Source: Gluconobacter potus (lineage in GTDB: Bacteria > Pseudomonadota > Alphaproteobacteria > Acetobacterales > Acetobacteraceae). From it: a DNA stretch of 64,000 bases. Where the stretch lies: NCBI RefSeq assembly GCF_015244705.1, contig NZ_JABCQF010000009.1:1-64000 (forward strand), given 5' to 3'. Position 1 is the first letter of the stretch. Each line of letters begins with the position of its first letter. A model generated the notes under the pieces. The model was not told the origin of the DNA, ran no database searches, and saw only the letters and a program-made list of their open reading frames with translations. The position numbers and the translations under genes were made by a program. Positions 46,321 to 54,964 of the stretch are shown piece by piece.

Positions 46321-46758
46321 ATGATTGTCATCGGGCTCATCTCGTGGGTCTTGGGGATCGCACTGCTCTGTTGGGTCTTCTTTAGCCTTGTATCCATTGT
46401 CGTGCCCACAATGGCGGGACTGATCGTCTTCTTCTGGACATATCGCATGGGTGCCGGATTGGCGGCCGTTCTTCCTGCCATTATTGCTGGTAGTCTCGTA
46501 CTATGGCTATTTCGGGTAGCGCTGACGACGGCCCGGCGTCCCGAAATCAGACTTGCCGTCGTGCTTGCCTTCTGTTTTCCGGCCTCTGTTGCGGGATACT
46601 TCGCCACAACTGGATTGGCCGAGATCGGCATTTCTTCTCCGCTCATGCGGATCATCCTCGGAGTGTTGGGTGCCGCTGTCGTCGGGGCGGCCTCTTTTGC
46701 GCGGCTTGCCCCTGACGCTGATCTTGTGACCGGAACATTCCCTTCTCGACGCAATTAG
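46321..46758 (+). CDS. Small integral membrane protein
   Basis: 145 residues from ATG 46321, preceded by GGAGGTGGAG. Four hydrophobic segments (about 3-22, 25-45, 50-68, 77-125 in two parts) make up most of the protein. No family is recognised. It stands alone behind a promoter with a palindromic operator. It could serve in entry exclusion, since trbK is missing from the trb operon, but this is speculative. Confidence 0.6.
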   Translation: MIVIGLISWVLGIALLCWVFFSLVSIVVPTMAGLIVFFWTYRMGAGLAAVLPAIIAGSLVLWLFRVALTTARRPEIRLAVVLAFCFPASVAGYFATTGLAEIGISSPLMRIILGVLGAAVVGAASFARLAPDADLVTGTFPSRRN

Positions 46759-46874
46759 CGCGTCCCTGGCGCTGTTCGGGCGCAACGGACGTTTGCCGAC
46801 ACGAACCGATCAGATGCTGCTTGTGATTGATCTTTGGATGACGCGTCCACGTGATGACAGGAGATTGACCGACG

Positions 46875-47087
46875 ATGGAGACACGACCCGATTGGTATAG
46901 TCCCGGATTTCTGGACAGGGCGTTCACGCTCGACCTCCCTGATTTTGCGCAGGAGTTCCTCTCCCTGAATCAGGATTATGTGCGTGGATACCATGCATTT
47001 ACCGGACTCTCCGACTCAGACGAGACGGTCCGCCAGCGCAATCTCGATGCTTTTGCACGTCAGTGGGGCCTCCGATTTCCCTGTTGA
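46875..47087 (+). CDS. DUF6499-like small protein
   Basis: 70 residues, with the conserved pattern RPDWYSPGFLDRAFTLDLPDFAQEFL and ending QWGLRFPC. Sequences like this form the N-terminal domain of DUF2285 regulators on ICEs. Here the frame stops and the DUF2285 part continues in the next phase, overlapping by about 40 bp. It may be a natural split with translational coupling or a frameshifted fusion. AGGAG lies upstream of the start. Confidence 0.75.
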   Translation: METRPDWYSPGFLDRAFTLDLPDFAQEFLSLNQDYVRGYHAFTGLSDSDETVRQRNLDAFARQWGLRFPC

Positions 47088-47694
47088 CCCGTCCATCCCT
47101 GCGTGGGCTGCCCCTGCGCTTTGGGCGGCGGAGGCTCTCTCTGCCATCATCGCGCTGGTCCGCGCCCCTGAAATCTACACAGCCGCCACATTTACACCCC
47201 TGATCCTGACACCACACATTCATGCCGCAACCGCCGATGACGGCCTTCACGTCATCATGGGAGATCGGGCCGGACCGCTGCGGTTATGGATCGCCGATGA
47301 CTGCCACGGCAGACCCGCTGTCGTGATTCCTCTTGATGAATCCTGTTGGGTACGTCTTCATCATTTGCGTCGCTTCATCGAGCATCTGTATGGCAGGAGG
47401 AGCGGTCCGTTGCCCAACGTCTTTCGCCCCACACGCTATAGAATCAGGCGTCTTGCCCACGCCTTGCAGGCGCTCACCGCCAAACGTTCCGGCGCCACGG
47501 CGCGTGACATCGCGGCCCTGACGGACCCCGAAGTGAAGTCTCTGAGCGGCTCTCTGTGGAAAGACGTTCACCAGCGTGCCCGCGTCGAACGCCTGCTGAC
47601 GCTTGGGGAGCAACTTGCCGCCGGCGAATACCTCGCCTTGCTGCAATATGGTCGTCGTGCATTTCCGCAGACGACATCGCACACTCCCTGCTGA
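47047..47694 (+). CDS. DUF2285 domain-containing protein
   Basis: About 215 residues from ATG 47047; the frame is open from 46978. The C-terminal DUF2285 domain covers about 130-205 (RPTRYRIRRLAHALQALTA and GATARDIAALT, with KDVHQRARVERLL). DUF2285 proteins accompany AlpA/RepA genes in Trb-type ICEs and are thought to be DNA-binding regulators. It overlaps the DUF6499-like gene and is followed by a terminator-like hairpin. Confidence 0.85.
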   Translation: MLLHVSGASDFPVDPSIPAWAAPALWAAEALSAIIALVRAPEIYTAATFTPLILTPHIHAATADDGLHVIMGDRAGPLRLWIADDCHGRPAVVIPLDESCWVRLHHLRRFIEHLYGRRSGPLPNVFRPTRYRIRRLAHALQALTAKRSGATARDIAALTDPEVKSLSGSLWKDVHQRARVERLLTLGEQLAAGEYLALLQYGRRAFPQTTSHTPC

Positions 47695-47788
47695 AAACAA
47701 CCGTCTTCTCCATAAGGTGTTCTGATTCGCCTCGCCAGTAAACGCGACGCGGCGCCCACTGAACATAGTCTGTCTGCCGTGCTGATGG

Positions 47789-47845
47789 GGTGGACGATTC
47801 CTTGGGAGCCCCCTGTTTTCGTCCACCACCCCCGGCCTTTTTTTT
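47789..47845 (+). terminator. Possible terminator after DUF2285 gene
   Basis: GGTGGACGA (47789-47797) and TCGTCCACC (47819-47827) pair perfectly across a 21-nt loop, followed after CCCCCGGCC by eight T's (47838-47845). The loop is long and the T-tract is not adjacent to the stem. Confidence 0.5.
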
Positions 47846-47905
47846 CGCCAGTCTCCGCCCCGGTACGCGGCGTTACGCCACGTCCTGTTTCAGTGGAGAA
47901 TAGTC

Positions 47906-48172
47906 ATGGTCAGGAAAAGGCCCCAACCGAGACCGGCCCGGCATCTGCGGACCCCACAGGCTGCTGAATGGCTCGGTATTTCACCAAGAACACTTGAACG
48001 ATACCGCACAATTGGCGGTGGTCCTGTCTTCTACAAGCTCGGTAACCGCGTCACCTATACAACTGGAGATCTGAAAACATGGGTCGAAAACGGCCTTTCA
48101 AAGTCTATTTTCTCTAAAAATTACATCCTCATGCGCGCGGGTGTCGCACGGCGCGGAAAGGGGCGATCATGA
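47906..48172 (+). CDS. AlpA/MerR-like helix-turn-helix protein
   Basis: 88 residues. The segment TPQAAEWLGISPRTLERYRT and GGGPVFYKLGNRVTYTTGDL is the winged helix of AlpA/excisionase-type regulators. In related ICEs this gene directly precedes repA and probably controls it or acts in excision. The start is preceded by GGAGAA. The stop overlaps repA by 4 bp. Confidence 0.88.
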   Translation: MVRKRPQPRPARHLRTPQAAEWLGISPRTLERYRTIGGGPVFYKLGNRVTYTTGDLKTWVENGLSKSIFSKNYILMRAGVARRGKGRS

Positions 48173-48996
48173 CCCCCTGCATGCCCCGTCTCTTCATGTC
48201 CAACGCGTTCTTTGCGCTGGGGAAGGGACGCCGTCACGCCCCGCTGCGCTTCAGGCAGGGCAGTCAGAACATCCTCGTTTCGTCTCCGATGGCGCTTGCG
48301 ACCATATGGGACGCTGACATCCTGATCTGGGCAACATCGACGATGATCGCGGCGCAGCGTTGCGGCGCCCCGATCCCGACAGTCCTTCAGGCCACACGGT
48401 ATGAGATCCTCGGCTTTCCGGGGCGCTGCGTTTCGGGTGGGTATTACGAGCGTCTGCCAGACGGGCTCGAACGCCTCAGCCGGACCAATGTCGTCATGAG
48501 CGCGTCAGAATGGACTGATGAGCAGACCGGCGCGCCGTGGATCGAAGACTGGCGGATCTCCGCCGGCTTCGTCCAGATCCGTCTCGCCGGCTGGGTGCGC
48601 GAAGCGGTTCTCACGCCAAGGGCCGTGCTCGCGCTTGACCCGGCGTATTTTACCCTCACCAGCGGTCTCGAACGACTGCTCTACCTGATCGCACGCCGCC
48701 ATGCCGGGCGGCAACGTGACGGCTGGGTTTTTGAGGTCGCCCATCTGCACCGCAAGACAGGAATTACCCAGACGCTCACAGCGTTCGTGGCGATCCTCCG
48801 GCGCATAGCCCGCAGCAACCCGCTTCCCGGTTATCGCATCGAACTATCCGATCTGAACTGGCCGGAACGGGTGCGCCTGAGGCCCGCTCCCGATGCGTCT
48901 GTGGATAAGTCTGTTGATATCCCTGTCGATAATTTTGTGCGGACACGCCTATCGACCAGTGAATCCACGCCTATCGCGTGCGAAAACCATCGATAA
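48169..48996 (+). CDS. Replication initiator protein A (RepA-like)
   Basis: 275 residues of the RPA family. Hallmarks are FMSNAFFALGKGRR, SPMALATIWDADILIWATS and LTSGLERLLYLIARRHAGR. It would initiate plasmid-like replication of the excised circular ICE. ATG 48169 overlaps the upstream gene; ATG 48181 is an alternative start. In relatives repA is followed by parA, but here a methyltransferase gene follows after about 250 bp. Confidence 0.9.
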   Translation: MTPCMPRLFMSNAFFALGKGRRHAPLRFRQGSQNILVSSPMALATIWDADILIWATSTMIAAQRCGAPIPTVLQATRYEILGFPGRCVSGGYYERLPDGLERLSRTNVVMSASEWTDEQTGAPWIEDWRISAGFVQIRLAGWVREAVLTPRAVLALDPAYFTLTSGLERLLYLIARRHAGRQRDGWVFEVAHLHRKTGITQTLTAFVAILRRIARSNPLPGYRIELSDLNWPERVRLRPAPDASVDKSVDIPVDNFVRTRLSTSESTPIACENHR

Positions 48997-49243
48997 GGGA
49001 CTGCAAAACAATGACAAATCGTCTCTCTCTAAAGAGTCTAAATAGACTCTCTTTGTACATGTGTACCGCGCGCGACCCTATGCATGGCCCATGGCGTGCG
49101 ATCTTCTTCGTGCCGCAGGGCTGCGACATACGCCGAACCAATATCGGGAACGGTCCGTTTTTCCCGTCTCCTGTTCCACCTCGTCAGAGCCGTGGCCGCC
49201 AATTGAGCGGACGACGCGGGCAGGGCGCTGCGGAGACATCGCC

Positions 49244-49987
49244 ATGACGCTGCTCTGCGGCGACTGCCGCGACCTCATGCCGGCGCAGGGACCGTATGAC
49301 CTGATCCTTGCCGACCCGCCCTACGGCGAGACCTCCCTGTCGTGGGATCGGCGGGTCGAGGGCTGGCTGCCGCTGGCAGCACAAGCCCTGACGCCGTCCG
49401 GTTCGCTGTGGGTGTTCGGTTCCCTGCGCAGCTTCATGGCGACCGAGACGGACTTCCGGGTCGCCCGGCTGCGGCACGCGCAGGAAATCGTCTGGGAGAA
49501 GCAGAACGGCAGCGTGTTTCACGCTGACCGCTTCCGGCGTGTTCACGAACTGATCGTGCAGTTCTATCCCGCGACCGCCCGATGGCAGGACATCTACAAC
49601 GAAGTGGCTACCACGGACGACGCCCGGGCGCGGACGGTGCGCCGTAAGCACCGGCCGCCGCACACCGGCGCCATCGCGGCATGCACCTATCGCAGCCTCG
49701 ACGGCGGCCCGCGTCTCGCCCGCTCCGTGCAGCGTTTCCGCAACGTTCATGGTCGTGCCATCCACCCCACCGAAAAGCCGGTGCCGCTGCTCGACCTGCT
49801 GGTGCGCGTGAGCTGCCCGCCTGACGGCCTCGTCGGCGACTGGTTCGCCGGGTCCGGCGCGGCCGGCGTCGCCTGCCGGCTGGCCGGCCGCCGCTATGTC
49901 GGTTGCGAAATCGACCCGGACATGGCGCGGCGCGCCCGCGATCGCCTTGCCACCATCCTTCCCTTTCCCGTCGGAGAACCGTCATGA
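49244..49987 (+). CDS. DNA methyltransferase (N6-adenine/N4-cytosine type)
   Basis: 247 residues from ATG 49244, with GGAG upstream; an upstream extension to 49061 lacks methyltransferase character. The catalytic DPPY motif (LILADPPYGETSLSWD) lies near 25-40, before the SAM-binding DWFAGSGAAGVACRLAG near 200-216, so it is a beta-type order. HPTEKPVPLLDLLVR is typical. No restriction enzyme is nearby, so it is an orphan, perhaps protecting the ICE on transfer. It overlaps the next gene by 4 bp. Confidence 0.92.
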   Translation: MTLLCGDCRDLMPAQGPYDLILADPPYGETSLSWDRRVEGWLPLAAQALTPSGSLWVFGSLRSFMATETDFRVARLRHAQEIVWEKQNGSVFHADRFRRVHELIVQFYPATARWQDIYNEVATTDDARARTVRRKHRPPHTGAIAACTYRSLDGGPRLARSVQRFRNVHGRAIHPTEKPVPLLDLLVRVSCPPDGLVGDWFAGSGAAGVACRLAGRRYVGCEIDPDMARRARDRLATILPFPVGEPS

Positions 49988-50460
49988 ACGATCTTCGCGC
50001 TCCTACCGGTGCGCAGCTCGATCTGGTCTGGATCGAGACCCGCATCGAACACTGGCTGCGTTTCGGCATCCCCGAGACCAGCGTCAGAATTGATCGCCAC
50101 AGGCGCCGCGTGAGTTTCGCAGCAGGCGATGTGTTTGCCCTGATGCGCTGGCTTGCCAGCGACACGGGCGCCGTCACGGTGTCCATCGACATTGTGCGAG
50201 CCATGCCGCCGGGCGAGCCATGCGCCGTTCTGCCATGGATCACGGGCGCTGCCGACAGGCTGCTGCGTCAGACCGGCGACGGGCCGGTTCGCGCGGTGCT
50301 CGATGCTATCACTCGCATCGAACGGCAGCCGTTTGACCCGCGCACTGTCTGCCCGGACTACTGGCGCGATCTCGACGCGCGACTGCGGGCCGGGCTGCCG
50401 CCCCCTCTTTACTGCCGCGCCCGCCATGAGGCGTGGCTATGGCGGAGAACCGCGTCATGA
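49984..50460 (+). CDS. DUF2840 family protein
   Basis: 158 residues from ATG 49984. Conserved segments are LVWIETRIEHWLRFGIPE, VFALMRWLASDTGAV and the end YCRARHEAWLWRR. DUF2840 genes regularly sit just before traF in Trb-type ICEs; the role is unknown. Overlaps of 4 bp with both neighbours indicate one tightly coupled operon from the methyltransferase to the transglycosylase. Confidence 0.88.
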   Translation: MNDLRAPTGAQLDLVWIETRIEHWLRFGIPETSVRIDRHRRRVSFAAGDVFALMRWLASDTGAVTVSIDIVRAMPPGEPCAVLPWITGAADRLLRQTGDGPVRAVLDAITRIERQPFDPRTVCPDYWRDLDARLRAGLPPPLYCRARHEAWLWRRTAS

Positions 50461-51086
50461 CCCGGCGCGGCTGGTTGTTCACCACCTATTTCGCAGCACT
50501 CACGACACTGGCGACGATCGGTATCTCGCCCACGCCACACTGGATGTGGAACGCCACCGCCAGCGTGCCGGTCGGGCTGTATCGGGTCACGCCGACGGCC
50601 GCTCTGCGCGTCGGCGACATCGTGGCGCTGCATCTGCCCGAGCGCGACGCGACGCTGCTGGCGACGCGCGGCTATCTGCCCTTCGGCGTGCCGCTGCTCA
50701 AGCCGGTTGCAGCACTCGCCGGTCAGACCGTCTGTCGTGTCGGCCTGCGTGTCACCATCGACGGGAAGACGGTCGGAGAGGCCAAAGCCGTTGACCATCG
50801 GGGGCGTCCGCTACCCGGGTGGCGAGGGTGCCGTCATCTCGCGCCGGGGCAGGTCTTCGTCATGAACTCGGCGGTCCCGGCCAGTCTCGACGGACGCTAT
50901 TTCGGTGTCCTGTCGGCCGACACCGTGATCGGTCGTGCCACCCCTGTCTACCTGCGCACGGGCGAGGCAGAGCCACCGCCTCCGCAGTTCGCAGCGCTTC
51001 CGGATCTGCCGGACCCGCGACCACGGTTCCCCACGATGCTGGTGCGTCCAGCGGTTCAGCGGCCGCCCGAGCCGCCGCTCGAGTGA
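50457..51086 (+). CDS. traF: TraF-type S26 signal peptidase for conjugative pilin
   Basis: 209 residues from ATG 50457, overlapping the DUF2840 stop; ATG 50439 is a possible alternative. An N-terminal membrane anchor (about 8-28) leads to the catalytic serine motif ASVPVGLYRV near 36-45. The candidate lysine lies in VPLLKPVAALAGQTVC. In IncP systems TraF processes and cyclises TrbC. The C-terminal tail is Pro-rich. Confidence 0.92.
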   Translation: MTRRGWLFTTYFAALTTLATIGISPTPHWMWNATASVPVGLYRVTPTAALRVGDIVALHLPERDATLLATRGYLPFGVPLLKPVAALAGQTVCRVGLRVTIDGKTVGEAKAVDHRGRPLPGWRGCRHLAPGQVFVMNSAVPASLDGRYFGVLSADTVIGRATPVYLRTGEAEPPPPQFAALPDLPDPRPRFPTMLVRPAVQRPPEPPLE

Positions 51087-51140
51087 CGTCGTGACGTCGC
51101 CAGACCTTTTCACAATCCCTGACACGAAAGCTCTCAACCC

Positions 51141-51482
51141 ATGACCCACATCGGTGTCTTCACGCGCACGGCGAGCGGCTTCGCCGGCCGCCTGCGCACA
51201 CTCTCCCTCGACGCGGAACTGACCTTCGCGCGAGCCGAGAACACGGACGCGGAGAACGCGCCCGACTATCGCATCCATCTCGGTGACAACGCCGAGGCGC
51301 CCGAGATAGGGGCAGGCTGGACCCGCACCGGGGAACGCGCCGGCGAATACGTCGTGGTGCTGTTGGACGATCCGTCGCTCGCCCAGCCGATCCGCGCCAC
51401 CCTGTTTCAGGCCGGTCGCGGCGGTCGTGTCTGGAACCTCGTCTGGACGCGCGCCGCCAAGCGTCAGGGAGGCCGGGAATGA
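51141..51482 (+). CDS. DUF736 family protein (copy 2)
   Basis: 113 residues with DUF736 landmarks MTHIGVFTRTASGFAGRLRT, NAPDYRIHL, WTRTGERAGEYVVVLLDDPS and NLVWTRA. It is a clear but diverged paralogue of 45346-45669. It overlaps the next gene by 4 bp, so it belongs to the traF-slt operon. No structured leader was noticed before this copy. Confidence 0.9.
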   Translation: MTHIGVFTRTASGFAGRLRTLSLDAELTFARAENTDAENAPDYRIHLGDNAEAPEIGAGWTRTGERAGEYVVVLLDDPSLAQPIRATLFQAGRGGRVWNLVWTRAAKRQGGRE

Positions 51483-52075
51483 CGCGCGTCCGTCTCCGGC
51501 TCGGCTATGCCGACCCGCCCTACGTGAACTGCGCCCACCTCTATCGCGGACAGCCGGACTACGCGGGCGAGGTCGATCACGCGGCACTCGTGCGGCACCT
51601 CGACGCGACCTATGACGGCTGGGTGCTGCATGCCGCCGCGACACCGGCGTCGATCGCCACGCTGGCGCCGCTCGTCATGGACACCGGCGCGCGCTGGATG
51701 GTGTGGGTCAAGGGCTTCGCCGCCTTCAAGCGCAATGTTCCGGTCGCCTATGCGTGGGAGCCGGTCATCATCAAGGCGGCGCGGCGTCCTGTCGTCAGCC
51801 GTCGCCTGGTGATGCGGGACTGGATTCAGGAGAGCATCACCCTGCGTCGCGGACTGACCGGCGCCAAACCCGACGCCGTGTGTCACTGGGCGTTCGAGTT
51901 GCTGGGCGCCCATCCGGATGACGCGCTGGACGATCTCTACCCCGGCACCGGAGCGGTGACCCGGGCATGGGAGTCGTGGCGACGGAACTTCGTCCTGCCA
52001 CAACTCTCCCTCTCGCCGCCGAAACGTCACCCGGATGATTCACCGCTGGACATGCTCATGCCGGAGGATTTGTGA
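51479..52075 (+). CDS. DNA methyltransferase-like protein
   Basis: 198 residues. The N-terminus GYADPPYVNCAHLY contains a DPPY motif, and DDLYPGTGAVTRAWESW near 165-180 resembles a SAM-binding motif, with Pro in place of the usual Ala/Cys. The spacing and the short length make it an unusual or degenerate methyltransferase. The gene is coupled to DUF736 and to the transglycosylase. Activity is uncertain. Confidence 0.7.
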   Translation: MTRVRLRLGYADPPYVNCAHLYRGQPDYAGEVDHAALVRHLDATYDGWVLHAAATPASIATLAPLVMDTGARWMVWVKGFAAFKRNVPVAYAWEPVIIKAARRPVVSRRLVMRDWIQESITLRRGLTGAKPDAVCHWAFELLGAHPDDALDDLYPGTGAVTRAWESWRRNFVLPQLSLSPPKRHPDDSPLDMLMPEDL

Positions 52076-52740
52076 TGTCGAGAACGGTTTACTGTCGATG
52101 GGGCGCCCTGACGGTCGCCCGGTTCGGGCTCGCGCTGGCGCTCTCGCCGGTTCCGGGGCATGCACAGGATTTCGACGCGCTGGTGCGGGAGGCGGCCCGT
52201 CAGGCTGCTATCCCGCCGTCATGGATCCGCGGCGTGCTGCGCATCGAGAGCGGCGGCGATCGGCATGCCATATCGTCGGCGGGCGCTATGGGGCTGATGC
52301 AGATCATGCCCGGCACGTGGCGTGACCTGCGCCATACCCTCAATCTCGGCGCCGATCCGTTCGACCCGCACGACAACATCGTCGCCGGCGCCGCCTATCT
52401 GCGCTGGCTGCACGACCGCTACGGGGACGCCGGGTTTCTGGCCGCCTATAACGCCGGTCCCGGACGCTATGACGAGCATCTGGCGACCGGTCGACCGCTG
52501 CCCGACGAGACGCGGGCTTACGTGACTGCGGTCGCACGGCGGATGGGGGACAACGCTGTTTCGACATTTCTTCGTCAACTGCCGGAGGCTTCGCCAGTCT
52601 CGCACATTCCCAGTGAGAAGCTGTTCGTCGGTCCTGTGCGGGCTTCAACGAGTGGGACGATGACGACCGGTGTGAGCCTTGTCCCACCAGCTTCACCATC
52701 GGATCTCTTCGTTTCGGTCGGCTGGAGGGATGGACCATGA
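52075..52740 (+). CDS. Lytic transglycosylase (VirB1-like)
   Basis: 221 residues from ATG 52075, with GGAGGA seven bases upstream. A signal peptide ends near PVPGHAQDF. The SLT domain (about 32-150) has the catalytic Glu in RIESGGDRHAISSAGAMG, then GLMQIMPGTW and LAAYNAGPGRYDEHL. It opens the peptidoglycan for the Trb channel. A low-complexity C-terminal tail follows. Confidence 0.94.
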   Translation: MSRTVYCRWGALTVARFGLALALSPVPGHAQDFDALVREAARQAAIPPSWIRGVLRIESGGDRHAISSAGAMGLMQIMPGTWRDLRHTLNLGADPFDPHDNIVAGAAYLRWLHDRYGDAGFLAAYNAGPGRYDEHLATGRPLPDETRAYVTAVARRMGDNAVSTFLRQLPEASPVSHIPSEKLFVGPVRASTSGTMTTGVSLVPPASPSDLFVSVGWRDGP

Positions 52741-52987
52741 CGGCATGGTGCATGCTGGCTCCTGCCTCGTTGCTACGTCCGGGTTTGGATGGGCACAGAA
52801 GGACGCTGGGGGAGGGGGTTGCGTATAGGCAGGATAAAAGCCGCGATGTGCGTCTCGGTTGGGGGTGGTTTTGTGGCGAATTTCTGCGGATTTCTGGCCC
52901 CCTCTGCGAGGTGCGGGCCGCTCTGAAGCCTGCTTCTCCCCGTTTCTGGCGGTTTCCGGCCATTTTGCGCACCTCGCGGGGATTTCC
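52737..52987 (-). other. oriT: Candidate oriT upstream of the relaxase gene
   Basis: On the minus strand TATCCTGCC (complement of 52829-52837) matches the IncP/VirD2-type nick consensus YATCCTG|Y, predicting a cut between the bases opposite 52831 and 52830. A perfect 10-bp inverted repeat, GCGAGGTGCG (52906-52915) and CGCACCTCGC (52968-52977), lies between the nick site and the relaxase gene. Codon use here is unlike the flanking genes. A VirD2-like relaxase starts at 52988. An 84-residue frame covers the region and is listed separately. Confidence 0.6.
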
Positions 52988-52991
52988 ATGA
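52737..52991 (+). CDS. Possible 84-residue protein overlapping oriT region
   Basis: The frame begins in an ATGA overlap with the transglycosylase stop and ends in an ATGA overlap with the relaxase start, an arrangement typical of coupled genes. Against it, codon use is not GC3-biased, no domain is recognisable and the stretch holds the candidate oriT. It may be a read-through coupling device rather than a functional protein. Confidence 0.3.
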   Translation: MTAWCMLAPASLLRPGLDGHRRTLGEGVAYRQDKSRDVRLGWGWFCGEFLRISGPLCEVRAALKPASPRFWRFPAILRTSRGFP

Positions 52992-54724
52992 CAAAAGACG
53001 ACGATTTCCGGGTTCGACCGGGTCGCATCCGCTCGCCCGGCACCCAGCGGGCACGGCCCTTCATTGCCCAGGCGCTGGCGGCCACTCAGCGGGCGGGGGG
53101 CATGGGACGAGGGAGGCAGGGCGGTGGTGGTCGCTCGACCTTCGGGCGCGGCCGTGTGGCGAGCGCGCATGCCAACCGTTTCCTCACCAGTCGCTCACGC
53201 GGGGTGGTGATCAAGGCGCGCGTTGTGAAGCATGGACCGCGCGCAGCACCACTGACTCCGCATCTCCGGTATCTGCGGCGCGAGGGTGTGACACAGGATG
53301 GCGAGAAGGCGAAGCTGTTCGGCCCCGAGCAGGACGAGGTCGATCCCAAAGCTTTCGCCGAGCGGTGCGCCGATGATCGTCATCATTTCCGCTTCATCGT
53401 TTCCCCGGATGATGCCGTGGAGATGCAGGATCTGAAGCGCTTCACGCGCGACCTGATGACGCAGGCTGAGCACGATCTTGGCACGAAGCTCGACTGGGTG
53501 GCCGTCGATCACTGGAACACTGAGCATCCCCACATTCATGTCATCGTGCGGGGCAAGGCCCAAGACGGCGAGGACCTGGTGATCGCGCGCGATTACATCC
53601 GGGAAGGCATGCGGGGTCGTGCGCAGGAACTCGTGACCCGCGAACTCGGTCTGCGCAACGATGTGGAGATTCGGCGCGCCGTTGAGCGCCAGGTCGAGGC
53701 CGACCGCTGGACGCAACTCGATCGGCAGCTTCAGCGCGATGCGGGTGAACATGGACTCATTGATATGCGCCCCTCACCGGATCGGCGGCCCGACACGTTC
53801 GAGGTGCTCAAGGTCGGCCGTCTCCGGCGCCTGGAAGGACTGGGGCTGGCGCGGCAGATCGAACTGGGCCGCTGGGCGCTGGAGGAGCACGCCGAGGCGA
53901 CATTGCGTGAAATGGGGCAACGCAACGACATCATCAAACGGATTCATCGTGGCCTTGCCGAACAGGGTGTGGAACGACCGCAAGCGTCGTGGGTGCTGGC
54001 GAGCGACGAAGCGGAGCATCCTGTCCTCGGCAGACTGGTCGGGCGCGGGCTTGATGACGAGTTGAAGGGCACGGCCTTTGCGGTAGTAGACGGGATCGAC
54101 GGACGAACCCATCATGTGCATCTTCCCAGCCTGGAAGCGACCACCGACGCACCGATGGGAGCGATCCTCGAACTGCGCCGGTTCGAGGACGCGAAAGGGC
54201 GAAGTCGGATCGCGCTGGCGGTGCGGTCGGACTTCACGCTGGAGCAGCAGGTAGAGGCGCAGGGGGCCACATGGCTGGACAGACAGGCCTTGGCCAACGA
54301 ACCGCCAGAACTGGGTGGCGGCTTCGGGGCGGAGGTGCGGGACGCGATGCGTCGACGTGCGGATCATCTCGTGCGGGAAGGGCTCGCGCAGCGGGACGGG
54401 GAACGTGTCAGGTTCGAGCGGGGTTTGCTGTCCACGCTTCGAGAGCGCGAGCTGAGGGCTGCCGGGGAGAAACTCGCGCGGCAGGAAGGAAGGCCGTTCG
54501 ATCCCGTTGCGCCGGGTGACAACGTGGCTGGTGTTTATCGTCAGCGCATCACTCTAGCGTCGGGACGATACGCGATGATCGACAACGGACTGGGGTTTCA
54601 GTTAGTTCCATGGACGCCAGCGATTGACAAGCAAATCGGAAAGGCGGTCTCCGGAACAACGCGGGGAAGTGGGGCAATCGCGTGGGAATTTTCAAAAAAG
54701 CGAATAATAGCGATCGGGATGTAA
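52988..54724 (+). CDS. VirD2-like relaxase with DUF3363 domain
   Basis: 578 residues from ATG 52988 (GGGGA upstream). After an Arg/Gly-rich N-terminus, the relaxase domain shows RHHFRFIVSPDDAVEM and the histidine triad region VAVDHWNTEHPHIHVIVRG near 174-192. The large C-terminal half is the DUF3363 domain. It would nick oriT and pilot the strand into the recipient. The C-terminal 30 codons become AT-rich, right where the foreign-looking segment starts, but the reading frame ends in a normal position. Confidence 0.93.
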   Translation: MTKDDDFRVRPGRIRSPGTQRARPFIAQALAATQRAGGMGRGRQGGGGRSTFGRGRVASAHANRFLTSRSRGVVIKARVVKHGPRAAPLTPHLRYLRREGVTQDGEKAKLFGPEQDEVDPKAFAERCADDRHHFRFIVSPDDAVEMQDLKRFTRDLMTQAEHDLGTKLDWVAVDHWNTEHPHIHVIVRGKAQDGEDLVIARDYIREGMRGRAQELVTRELGLRNDVEIRRAVERQVEADRWTQLDRQLQRDAGEHGLIDMRPSPDRRPDTFEVLKVGRLRRLEGLGLARQIELGRWALEEHAEATLREMGQRNDIIKRIHRGLAEQGVERPQASWVLASDEAEHPVLGRLVGRGLDDELKGTAFAVVDGIDGRTHHVHLPSLEATTDAPMGAILELRRFEDAKGRSRIALAVRSDFTLEQQVEAQGATWLDRQALANEPPELGGGFGAEVRDAMRRRADHLVREGLAQRDGERVRFERGLLSTLRERELRAAGEKLARQEGRPFDPVAPGDNVAGVYRQRITLASGRYAMIDNGLGFQLVPWTPAIDKQIGKAVSGTTRGSGAIAWEFSKKRIIAIGM

Positions 54725-54964
54725 AGCCTGCGACATTAAGTCACTTGCGCATCTAAGCTGACCTTCTACCTCTAGAGCGTGGATGACAAAAATTTTCGTG
54801 GGACAAAAAAGAACATTGCTGACTTGCTTTTAAGCCATTCACCGGCTCATGCCGCCCGTTGACAACAGCGCAATTCATTCCATAAATTTCGCTTATTCCG
54901 CAGATGCTGAAATCTAGCTAGTTAATGCCTGCTGCTTCCCGCAGAATTACATGTACAAATATCA
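54725..54964. other. Composition boundary after the relaxase
   Basis: 240 bp without a gene. From here onward the DNA is clearly AT-richer than the conjugation core. A short TCTAGAGCG at about 54771-54779 resembles the end of the palindromic element at 58888-58993, but the rest of that element is absent. Confidence 0.4.

Noticed and set aside
49061-49243. N-terminal extension of the methyltransferase
   Set aside because: The sequence is not methyltransferase-like, and GGAG precedes ATG 49244.
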